A stretch of DNA of 64,000 nucleotides from Fulvia fulva. Its lineage: Eukaryota > Ascomycota > Dothideomycetes > Mycosphaerellales > Mycosphaerellaceae. Shown in pieces: positions 56,396 through 64,000 of this stretch. The stretch covers positions 62,001-126,000 of the forward strand of contig NC_063012.1 of assembly GCF_020509005.1 (NCBI RefSeq), given 5' to 3'. The notes under the pieces were generated by a model. It was not told the DNA's origin. It saw only the letters and a list, made by a program, of their open reading frames with translations, and did not search any database. A program made the translations under genes and the position numbers. Position 1 is the first letter of the stretch. Every line of letters begins with the position of its first letter.

Positions 56396-56570
56396 CGGGG
56401 TAGTGACATGGACTACGTACGTTCAGAGGGAAAGCTAATCTAGACAAGGAGTAGTCGGGGGCGGGAAGGGTTTTCACCTATTCGGGTTTCCCTTTGTACA
56501 TAACAATAGATATATACCTGCATAGGCCGGATAGGGTCCTAGAACAGGGGAATGACAAATCTATCTATCT

Positions 56571-56585
56571 ATTTAAAGTATTAGA
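56571..56585. repeat. Target duplication of the intact LINE-1, right
   Basis: ATTTAAAGTATTAGA, matching the copy that ends at 51,603. LINE copy H continues after it. Confidence 0.9.
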
Positions 56586-57540
56586 GGATACGAAAGGATA
56601 AGGAGTACTTTTCTACTATCTTAAGGCTATATTACTAGATTAGGCCTTGTTCTATTACTAGATCCGCCGCTTTCGCGTCTTATAGCTATATAATTAGCGC
56701 CGAGGCCTTCTTACCTTCTAGCTATTTTCTATAGAGCTAAGTCGCCTTCTAGATTAGAGAGTTAAGAGTGACCGGGTTGTCCTCTTAGAGAGTACGTAGG
56801 TGACCTTAGTTAGTTAGGTCGAACTCTTTAGGTATATTATAGACTAGGATCGTAAATTGCTTCGTTAAGACCTTTACTAATACCGTAACCTTAGATACCT
56901 ACTATAGCTATACCTCTAGGTGCCTCCTAGTAGTAGCAGAGCTAGTATAGATCTATAAAGTACCGTTAGACTATTAGTTCACTACGACTACCCCTAGTTA
57001 ATTAATTCGCTAGGCGAGCTTCTTATTTAATAGCTTCGTAACTTTAGCCTAGTCTTCCTTTACTATAATATAGATCGTAACTATATCGTACGTTAGGCGG
57101 AGGCCTAGCTATAGGGGTGTTGATTCCGGGTGGCCTTGTTAATCGCCTAAGACGTCGTCCTTATTTCGTATTACTCTCGGTAATACGATAGTACTAGCGC
57201 CGTACGTAGCTAAGTAATTATTACCTAGAGAGACCGGTATAGGAGCTGATCGTTAGTTTCTATGCTTTTTGCGTCCTCTATAAGTTGCTGCCAGTTGTCT
57301 TGGGGGGGCTTCGCCTGTGGAGCCGTAGGCGTCGGTGGTGCCGTAGCCTGGGCTACCATTGCCTAGGAGTTGCCTAATGTAGCTAGGCACCTCCGCGGCG
57401 TTTGGAGCTGAAGAAACAGGGTGAAGAGAACTTCAAGCTGTCCAAATTGAATGAGGTAGAACTCCCTCAATTCTAGGGGCAGTAGCCTGCTTTGTAGATC
57501 GTTGGAATGGCCTTGGTAAGGGCTTTCGAATGTGTCGTGT

Positions 57541-57996
57541 TTAGCGATGGCGCCGATTCTCGTAGTCCCCCGTAATAAAATACTTATGCCCAATCCTCTG
57601 ACTCAACGCCGCCCCAGGCCACAGCGCGATAAGGTATCCAGCATAGAACACCACAAAGAGATCATTGTACTGGTTCTTCGTCATATTGACATCGTCGAAG
57701 ATACCCATCGTACTGGCCTGGGATAGGGTCGACTTGTCCAGGTGGATGAGGAAGGCAATCCACCATGTCTGACTGAGGAGGAACCAGAAATTCTTGCGCG
57801 TGAGCTTCCGTAGTCCTGCTGCGTCCAAGGGGGCGACGCTGTCTTTGTGCTGGTTGTAGAAGATTGCTGTATCGTCGAGTTCGCGCTTGGCGACCACGCG
57901 TAAGTTAGCGCTATCTGTGCGGGCAATGTCCTGGCCGTTTGGAGAGCCGTCCGGTCGAGTGGACTCTGCAAACCCTTTCTTCTCTGTGATGGCCAT
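57541..57996 (-). pseudogene. Truncated MFS transporter, Dal5/allantoate permease family (N-terminal 143 aa)
   Basis: The start is placed at ATG 57,996 (MAITEKKGF). A hydrophilic N-terminus (1-66) is followed by the first membrane segment (about 69-90, FWFLLSQTWWIAFLIHLDKS), then the family's typical stretch STMGIFDDV..TKNQYNDLFVVFYAGYL and a second segment, ending KYFITG at residue 143. Eight unrelated residues and a stop follow, because LINE copy H begins here (junction at about 57,545-57,567). The family normally has about 12 membrane helices and 500 residues, so about 70% is missing and transport is lost. The rest of the gene is not in this window. It diverges from the oxidase gene, a likely former functional partner. 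Confidence 0.85.
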
Positions 57997-58416
57997 CGTC
58001 GCGGGTGTGTCGATGGACGGTACCTGTCTGTGTCCAGTCCAAGTCCAAGCATTTGTCAAGCCCTATATAAAGAACCCAAGAAACATCCTAAGAAATCCTT
58101 GACGGATCTTGATGGCCTTGTCGTCCCAGGGTCGTACTCCCTTCCCTCCCTCAGACGCTCAACCACATGCAGCCAAGACCCTTTGAGTCCTCCCTAGCAC
58201 TCACCTTCAGCCTTGACCGGGCAAATCTCCACGCCACGATGCAAACACTAACACACCTCACACCCAACTCCCTTGCCGCCAAGACCATGCCAAGGCCCGC
58301 GAACATCCCGCGCAATCCTGGCCTGAGGTTCATCAAGGTGTTCTCACCACGCTCATCGGCGCTGAGCGACTTTCACACGTGCCATCACGGTACACAAGAG
58401 GTTCATTTCAAAGTTA
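57997..58416. promoter_or_regulatory. Shared promoter region, MFS side
   Basis: No gene is supported here. A TATATAAAG motif at about 58,063-58,073 lies about 70 bp from the MFS start and could be its TATA element (reads CTTTATATAG on the minus strand). The rest, up to the pogo-like element, holds only short spurious frames. Removing that element leaves about 600 bp between the two divergent start codons. Confidence 0.4.
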
Positions 58417-58482
58417 GCCGTGTCGGTCCCCATGCACCCGCGAAGCGGGTGTTGGACAACCCAGTGATATTGGACACCTCAA
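58417..58482 (+). repeat. Left TIR of the pogo-like element (66 bp)
   Basis: It starts GCCGTGTCGGTCCCC and ends GGACACCTCAA, and is the exact reverse complement of 59,881-59,946. Confidence 0.95.
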
Positions 58483-58539
58483 TAAAACCACGCTTTCCAA
58501 CACGCGTATCTTCCATTCAACACGCGTTATCTCATCAAT

Positions 58540-59364
58540 ATGGTTGCTTCCATCTATCGTGAAGAAGAGGAGCTCATCAGTGAGGCCGTGCAGTGGTACT
58601 GCGACGCGTCAAATCCAGGTCCTGTCAAGCAGGTAGCCGCCAACTGGGGTGTCGATTACCAACGCTTCAGAAGACGACTTCTCGGTCACAACTCACGCAG
58701 CACACGGCCGCGTACGCACACGGTGTTGACAGACGATCAAGAAGCTGTTCTTGCAACCTACTTGAGGAGGTGTGACAAGATAGGCGTATCCGCGCGACTC
58801 CGGATGGTCCAGATCAGCGCAAATTCGATCCTCAAGCGATACCATACTGGACCTAGATCACCTCCAATTGTGAGCTCGAAGTGGCCACAACGATGGCTCA
58901 ATCGACATCCAGAATGGAAGAAGGTGAAGCAACAACCATTGGAAGCAGCAAGAGCAGCGGCATGGGATATTGGTGACCTTGAATCCTGGTACAGCAAGCT
59001 GTGGGAGACCTGTCAAGAGCATGGCATATTGCCTGAGGACATGTGGAATATGGACGAGACTGGCTTCCGCGTTGGTGTTGCGAAGAACCAGTACGTTCTT
59101 ACGCAATATCCGAAAAGGAAGAACTTCCTTCCTACTGCCAACAACCGTGAGAGCTGTACGGATGTTGTTGCTGTCTCAGCAGCTGGGCATGTGATTCCAG
59201 CCTTCCTCATCTTGATAGGGAAGATGCACCTGAATACGTGGTACCAACACCTTGAAGACGACACGGTTGTGGGTGTTAGTGATTCTAGATACACGAATGA
59301 CCTTCAATCCGGAGCCAATATTGGCTCGTGCAAGGCAAGACCTAGCTGCTCTTCGATCGAATAA
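58540..59364 (+). pseudogene. Pogo-like transposase, N-terminal part (DDE core cut)
   Basis: It begins at ATG 58,540. Residues about 5-45 form a helix-turn-helix (EAVQWYCDASNP, then VAANWGVDYQRFRRRL), and about 60-130 a CENP-B-type DNA-binding domain (ILKRY, WPQRWLNRHPEW). The transposase core begins with WNMDETGF, first catalytic Asp at about 172, then NRESCTDVVAVSAAGHVIPAFLI. After SRYTND, at about residue 250, the frame leaves the family and stops at 59,364. The second and third catalytic acids are absent. The usual length is about 500-550 residues. Confidence 0.88.
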
Positions 59365-59857
59365 ACGAGTCTCAATACCGGAGCCGATTGTCAACGATAA
59401 GCAGCTTCCAACAACAGTGAGGACCTTCGGTCGATACACTGCTGCGCTTATAGCTGATCCATTGATAGATGAGTCTATTAAGCAGCGACTGGAGCCACTC
59501 TTCCGTGGAGCCCAGATTGCTATCGTTGAGGGCGCCGAAGCAGTAGCTGAATTGGACAACACCACGGTCCGCCAGAACGCTCGCAATGCTCGCAACACTC
59601 AGAAGAGACAACACCTTCAGCGTGGAGGTGTCATGAAGGCTATCAACGCAAGAGCTGCTATACAAGAAGGTGAAGAGAACACAGTAAAGCAGCTTGAAGC
59701 CCAGCTAGCACGTGCAAGAACAGGTGAATTGAGACACCGGATAAGCAAGATTATGAGCTATATCAAGGGGACATACAACAGACCTGCTTATCCAGTGGAG
59801 AGACGGAAGATTATGCCAATATGGCTTGCCTGTATGGACGATATAGCCAATAGATAG
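59290..59857 (+). pseudogene. Pogo-like transposase, C-terminal part in another frame
   Basis: It resumes in the frame that reads FNPEPILARARQDL, the post-catalytic segment of Fot1-like transposases, followed by a Lys/Arg/Gln-rich C-terminus (RNARNTQKRQHLQRGG) and a stop at 59,857. The junction with the N-terminal part is at about 59,290-59,305, where a deletion of roughly 150 codons also shifted the frame. Confidence 0.8.
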
Positions 59858-59880
59858 TTGAATACACCTCATTGATATCG

Positions 59881-59946
59881 TTGAGGTGTCCAATATCACT
59901 GGGTTGTCCAACACCCGCTTCGCGGGTGCATGGGGACCGACACGGC
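59881..59946 (-). repeat. Right TIR of the pogo-like element (66 bp)
   Basis: It is the exact reverse complement of 58,417-58,482, and TA follows at 59,947-59,948. Confidence 0.95.
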
Positions 59947-59948
59947 TA

Positions 59949-60131
59949 AGTCGTTTGCCAGTGTTACGTTGCCTCGGACGGAAGCCCCAATAGGAAAGAT
60001 GGCCGGTTGATCAATCACTTCGCTCCGAGATAACTTGCTCACTGCGCCGCAGAGCTGCAGATGTGGCGGAAGCCTGCACTGCACTGATTGGGCTTGCTCG
60101 TTTGGTTTGCGTGATATCGTCTTCATCAAGT
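59949..60131 (+). promoter_or_regulatory. Remaining proximal promoter/5' leader of the oxidase gene
   Basis: These 183 bp between the pogo-like element and the oxidase ATG hold no gene. I see no TATA box. The sequence is not RIP-altered. More distal promoter sequence is now separated from it by 1530 bp of transposon. Confidence 0.5.
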
Positions 60132-61840
60132 ATGAATATGGCGGAGGTGGGAAAGAAGCAGGTAGCTATTGTTGGTGGTGAGTGTACTTCCCATGAGTCT
60201 GCAACGACGTACGCTGACTTTCGTAACCTAGCTGGCGTATTCGGCCTCTCCCTGGCATTAGCACTGCAGAAACGAGGTGAGACATACCTTACGTGATCCT
60301 CCATAACCGTAATGGACGGCTTTGCTGACTGTCACGCCAGGCCACCGCGTCACGGTCTTCGACAGATATCGTTACGATGAAGCGCATTACCAGCCTTTGA
60401 GCTCAGACCAACAGATCGCAGCATCAGTAGACCACAACAAGATTGTACGCAACTGCTCTCGACCTCATCGACTTGTCACTGATCATTGTTGTAACAGTTC
60501 CGCGCCTCTTACGGCACCAAGCTCCACTACCAACGTCTCGCTTTAGAAGCTCGCAAAGCGTGGGAGTCCATCGACAATGCTCGCCAGGATGCAGCTCATA
60601 AGCTGTTCGACCCATGCGGGATGCTTCGTGTCCAGCCGACGGATGAGCTCTCGCCACTTGAAAGGGAGACGCTAGCCAGTATGGAGCGGGAAGGGCTGCG
60701 TGACAACCAGTTTGTCGAGGGTAACCGGGAGGATTGTGAGCGTGCCAAGAATGCCGGGTGGGATGAGAAGTTGCTGAAGTTTAGCATTCCTGATGAACCG
60801 GAGGGGAAGTCTTTCGAAGCAGTGCTTGACTCGCTGGCTGGGTTCACTAGGTGTTCTGATGCTTGTGCCCATTTTTTCACATTGGCAAAGAATGCCGGTG
60901 TTGAGTTCGAGTTTGGTGACGCAGGCGCCTTTGAGAGCCTGCTCCATCAGGACGATGATCGCACGCAGCGTGTTATTGGCCTAAGGACAACTGACGGCAC
61001 CAACCACCACGCCGACGTAGTCGTCATCGCCGCTGGCTCATTCTCGACGCAAGTCCTGCCCGATCTAGCATACCACATGGAATCATCAGCTGGCAGCATC
61101 GCCACCTTCAAGATCGAAGAAAGCGAACAGGCACTCTGGGACAAGTTCTCACCCGAGAAGTTCCCCGTAATGACCTGGAAGAGTGCCAGCCGCGATGAGG
61201 ACGGACGAGATCGAGGTAGCGTATACGTCCTGCCACGAACGCCGGATGGACTTCTGAAGATAGGCTACCGCGGCGTCAAGTTCACCAACTTCCAGCCAGC
61301 GCCCGAAAATGCTTGTTTCACGCAAGAGGGGAAGTGGTCAATACCATTACCAGCGGCGGAGTGTGATGTAATACCGGAGAAGGCAGCGACGGATATCCGG
61401 CACTTCGTTGAGGTGTTCCTGCCAGAGTTCAGGGATGTGCCGTTCCATTCGACAAAGCTGTGCTGGTATACCGATACGCTTGACAATTCGTTCCTGGTGA
61501 GCCAACGACTCACTCTTATCCAGTGGTAATGTTGCTGACAGACGATACCTCGTAGATCGACTACGTGCCAACATACGCTGACAAGTCAGTCTTTGTCTGT
61601 ACGGGAGGCAGCGGGCATGGTGCGAAGTTCATGCCAGTTCTGGGAGAGGTGAGTATTCTATGTATCTGAAGTACACCGCAAAGCTGACAAAGGTTGTGCT
61701 AGCACGCCGCAGACATCCTTGAGAATGGCGATGCAAGCGCTACGCCGATGCGACCACACTGGCGCTGGAGAGACGATGTCCCGAGAGGTAACGGCCTGCA
61801 GGAGGGTCCGCATGGTCCTCGTAATATTGGCAAAAAGTGA
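60132..61840 (+). CDS. FAD-dependent amine/amino-acid oxidase, sarcosine/fructosyl-amino-acid oxidase family (474 aa, 6 exons)
   Basis: Exons by reading frame and GT..AG sites: 60,132-60,177; 60,232-60,276; 60,341-60,444; 60,498-61,496; 61,556-61,648; 61,703-61,840. The spliced frame has no stop until TGA 61,838-61,840. The N-terminus is a Rossmann FAD site (VAIVGAGVFG, G15/G17/G20, acidic D38). DHNKIFRASYG is the family block after it. Cys387 in [18 protein letters not shown] matches the Cys that binds FAD covalently in monomeric sarcosine oxidase. [16 protein letters not shown] is the C-terminal FAD motif. It should oxidise a secondary amine or glycated amino acid and release H2O2; the substrate is not decidable. 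No PTS1 is seen (ends GKK). A TE lies 183 bp upstream. Confidence 0.88.
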
Positions 61841-62737
61841 GCGACTGCAGCTTCGACAGACCAAGCCATTGATATGCGTAGCGTAGAAGACAGATGCACA
61901 AGCCCCATCACAGATGCCTCTGCGCCATGTCTGTTCCCTTTGCATATCCCACTGTCTTGGGCGAGCTCTTGCCTCAATCTACTCTTGCATTGTTCTTTAC
62001 TCAAACTATCGTCTCTTTCTGTGTCCGTGCTGCTCGTTCGTGCCTTCTCACGATGATGCTAAGCAGGCTCTGTGCCATGTGGTCGGGATGTCTCCCGACA
62101 TCTGGGCGGTGTGCTTTCCCGTCTCATTCTCTTCTTCCATCGGCGATCTCCACGACTCTTTGCTTGTCCATCGATCCATTGCTATGGCTTGACTGCGAAT
62201 CACGCCAGGGCATCTCAACACAATGAAGACGTATCGTTCACGCGACGGCCGCGAGCTCGCCTGGTCTGGCCCCTTCCGCGGATCTGGGCGGCCCACAACA
62301 TTGGACTTTGTTTGCGCGAGCACGGCAAGCACGACATGACGCTCTGGTGGCATCGTCTCAACATGCACAATCTTTTCTGAACGATCAGGTCGCTGACGAG
62401 ATCGGACGACAAAGGATCTATAGCAGGCTTAGCAGCAACATACCGATGAGCACGTGGACAGCCTGGTTCCCTTGACCAGATTCCAAAGTCACTTCACTTC
62501 CCTCGCGCCGCCATCGCAGCCCCACTTTCTCGGGCTACCACCGATCTGTCGGCATCTATGTTACGGCCCTGCAGGAAGGCTTGGTAATTGATCTCTCACC
62601 TGTTTACTCACTCATCTGCAAACGCCAACGACCTTCTTTCGTCCTCTCAGACAGCGTCTCACGCCCGCGCGACACAGCCTGCACCGCGCACAAAGCCACG
62701 GCCATCCAAGGCAACACTTCCCGCCCGTCGGCACTGC
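61841..62737. other. Intergenic region between oxidase and NMNAT genes
   Basis: About 900 bp with several short overlapping frames on both strands, none with a recognisable domain or splice pattern. It presumably contains the oxidase 3' UTR and the NMNAT promoter. Pyrimidine-rich stretches around 62,480-62,560 are typical of fungal promoters. I see nothing else. Confidence 0.5.
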
Positions 62738-62950
62738 ATGTGCCTGCGTGCCCCTTTGCGACATCCACTGCGCTGCACCCAACCATTTGCCTTGTCCTCA
62801 AGGCAGCACCTCCACTCGCGATTGCCCTTTCGACTCATACCGCAACGTAGCCTCAACCGACGACACATATACACCCCACCTCCTCCGCTTGACCACAACG
62901 TCAAACTATCTGGACTCATAGACTACGAAGCCCCGCCGATACCACTCACA
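62738..62950 (+). other. In-frame upstream extension of NMNAT (possible alternative start)
   Basis: An ATG at 62,738 is in frame with the NMNAT start and adds 71 codons without a stop. The added peptide is rich in Arg, Leu, Ser and Pro and has no acidic residue in its first 50 positions (MCLRAPLRHPLRC, then SRLPFRLIPQRSLNRR), which resembles a mitochondrial presequence. Its start context is weak (T at -3), whereas the ATG at 62,951 has A at -3 and G at +4. It may simply be 5' UTR. Confidence 0.4.
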
Positions 62951-63834
62951 ATGGCCGACGACATCAGAGGCGACATGACTCTGGACGAATACGAGTTCCC
63001 CAACAGCCGTCTGCGACACCGAATCTACGATGCCGAGCGGACACCGCTCGTGCTCATCGCTTGCGGTTCCTTTTCGCCCATCACCTTCCTCCACCTGCGC
63101 ATGTTCGAAATGGCGGCCGATTATGCCCGCTTCAACACAAAGTTCGAGGTAGTTGGTGCGTATCTGTCTTGTGTAGGCGACGCGTATAAGAAGACGGGTC
63201 TCGTGAAGGCAGAGCACAGGATCAACATGTGTACATTGGCAGTGCAGCAGAGCAGCTGGATCAGTGTTGACCCATGGGAGGCGCTTCACTCAGAGTATCT
63301 GGAGACTGCGAAGGTGTTGGACCACTTTGATCATGAGATCAATGAGGTTATGGGAGGTATCGATACACCGGTCGAAAAAAAGAAAGCCAGAATCGCGCTG
63401 CTGGCAGGTGCAGACTTGATTCAGACGTTCAGCACGCCAGGCGTCTGGTCGCCGCCTGACATTGATTACATCCTGAGGAACTATGGCGCATTCATTGTTG
63501 AGGTAGGTCACCAAGAACACTGCTCTGAGGCGCAACTGTGCTGACATTTGAACAGCGGTCCGGCACAGACATCGATGAAGCTCTCGCAACCCTACAGCAG
63601 TGGAAGGACAACATCTGGGTCATCCAACAACTAGTCCAGAACGACATATCGTCCACCAAGATCCGACTGTTCCGCAGGAGAGACATGTCGATCCGCTACC
63701 TGGTGCCAGAACAAGTCGTCAACTACATCGAGGCTCACGGTCTGTACGATGAAGATGGCGCTGCAAGTACTGGCAGTGGCAGCGGCAAGCAACCAGGCGA
63801 GAGCTCTGGCGTAGCTAGCTCAAGCAAGGGTTGA
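62951..63834 (+). CDS. NMA1: Nicotinamide-nucleotide adenylyltransferase (276 aa, 2 exons)
   Basis: It joins NMN or nicotinate mononucleotide to AMP from ATP, the common last adenylylation step of NAD synthesis. Exons 62,951-63,502 and 63,556-63,834, with a 53-bp GT..AG intron. GSFSPITFLHLRMFE (residues 39-53) is the nucleotidyltransferase motif of this family with its His. LLAGADLIQTFSTPGVW (150-166) is the second family block. ISSTKIR (215-221) is the SxTxxR ATP-binding signature, and SIRYLVPEQVVNYI follows. Length fits a compact fungal enzyme; the last 25 residues are Ser/Gly-rich and disordered. The symbol is given as the orthologue of yeast NMA1/NMA2. A housekeeping gene, it marks the conserved edge beside the TE nest. 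Confidence 0.94.
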
Positions 63835-64000
63835 TCATCGCCTCCAGACGACTGTGTCTTGAGCACAATGCGATTGTGCAATGAGCGATGAAGCGGGTGT
63901 TATGGAGTTGGAGGCAGCGCACGCTTACGAATCAATGATGATACACCAGATGCTGTACAAAAGGGTACATGAGGCTCTCTACAGAAGGCCTAGCTTATCG
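63835..64000 (+). other. 3' flank of the NMNAT gene
   Basis: Only 166 bp to the window end. No feature is recognised; it is likely 3' UTR. Confidence 0.4.

Larger units (their letters stand above)
51604..56570 (+). mobile_element. Intact LINE-1: full-length Tad-like non-LTR retrotransposon (4967 bp)
   Basis: The element holds a 5' UTR of about 210 bp, ORF1, ORF2, a 3' UTR and an (ATCT)n tail (about 56,557-56,570), flanked by a 15-bp target duplication. Both ORFs are open and there is no RIP signature, although the element sits inside a RIP-saturated copy of its own family (H). It is the intact relative of copies A, B, C/E, F and H in this window. Confidence 0.95.
44574..57545 (-). mobile_element. 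LINE-1 copy H: RIP-degraded, split by four later insertions
   Basis: LINE-1 sequence is present at 44,574-45,366, 47,832-47,979, 48,505-50,430, 51,566-51,603 and 56,571 to about 57,545. Removing the gag-only LTR element, the solo LTR, the pogo-like element and the intact LINE-1, each with its own target duplication, restores one continuous minus-strand LINE. The first part matches copies B and E closely; beyond 48,505 it diverges with its own RIP pattern. The last ~300 bp, including the 5' UTR and ORF1 start, are hardly mutated. The 5' end abuts a broken MFS gene. Confidence 0.9.
58417..59946 (+). mobile_element. Pogo/Fot1-type DNA transposon, internally deleted (1530 bp)
   Basis: It has perfect 66-bp terminal inverted repeats (58,417-58,482 and 59,881-59,946) beginning GCCGTGTCGG, and a TA target duplication (58,415-58,416 and 59,947-59,948). 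Each TIR contains a hairpin CACCCGC-GAA-GCGGGTG. The transposase is broken by an internal deletion and frameshift, so it can move only with a helper. TIR identity and the absence of RIP point to a recent insertion, in the promoter region shared by the MFS and oxidase genes. Confidence 0.95.

Noticed and set aside
1..57545. Reading the TE nest as a centromere
   Set aside because: A RIP-rich nested block fits a fungal centromere or an accessory region equally well. Nothing in the sequence alone (no CenH3 data, no defined repeat) separates the two, so I make no claim.
58151..58336. A 61-codon minus-strand frame upstream of the MFS gene
   Set aside because: It is short, has no homology I recognise, and lies in the divergent promoter region.
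61874..62412. Several overlapping 60-110 codon frames between the oxidase and NMNAT
   Set aside because: They overlap on both strands, lack domains and plausible splice extensions, and fit chance frames in GC-balanced intergenic DNA.

Overview
The window is a filamentous ascomycete (Pezizomycotina) chromosome segment: a nest of transposable elements covering about 1-57,545 beside a small gene island at about 57,545-64,000. The evidence is short spliceosomal introns (50-70 bp, GT..AG), TIR elements of the Fot1/pogo group, Tad-like LINEs, and above all the signature of repeat-induced point mutation (RIP). Long stretches have almost no CpA/TpG, very many TpA and in-frame TAG/TAA stops, yet keep CpG. 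A Dothideomycete is plausible, but I cannot fix the genus.

Layout. 1-5447: RIP-degraded Ty3/Gypsy chromovirus (Gypsy-1, +) ending in its 3' LTR. 5448-6557: fragment of a RIP-degraded LINE (LINE-1 family). 6559-9977 and 15522-17258: second degraded Gypsy (Gypsy-2, +), split by a fresh Ty1/Copia element (9978-15516) with a 1508-codon open polyprotein and near-identical LTRs. About 17,259-22,135: near-intact LINE (LINE-2, -), its second ORF closed by one RIP-like stop. 22,136-23,272: leader and gag of a degraded Copia. 23,273-24,242: LTR and body of a degraded minus-strand element (X). 24,243-29,885 plus 34,906-35,875: degraded minus-strand Gypsy (Y), invaded by degraded LINE-1 copies. 30,956-44,573: two tandem, nearly identical 6809-bp units made of these degraded elements. 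44,574-57,545: a further LINE-1 copy (H) split by a fresh gag-only LTR element (45,367-47,826), a solo LTR (47,980-48,499), a degraded pogo-like element (50,431-51,563) and an intact LINE-1 (51,604-56,570).

Gene island. A Dal5-type MFS transporter gene (-) is cut off after about 143 residues where LINE copy H begins. It diverges from a six-exon FAD-dependent amine/amino-acid oxidase of the sarcosine/fructosyl-amino-acid oxidase family (+). An internally deleted pogo-like element with perfect 66-bp TIRs sits in their shared promoter region. Next comes a two-exon nicotinamide-nucleotide adenylyltransferase (+).

How it fits together. Old elements were mutated by RIP. Later insertions (Copia, LINE-2, gag-only element, LINE-1) are barely mutated, so RIP seems to have been weak or absent since they arrived. 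The best candidate for an undescribed system is the gag-only LTR element. It carries a convergent antisense gene for a small Zn(II)2Cys6-like coiled-coil protein, tandem palindromic 26-bp repeats in its LTRs, and a possible self-priming site.
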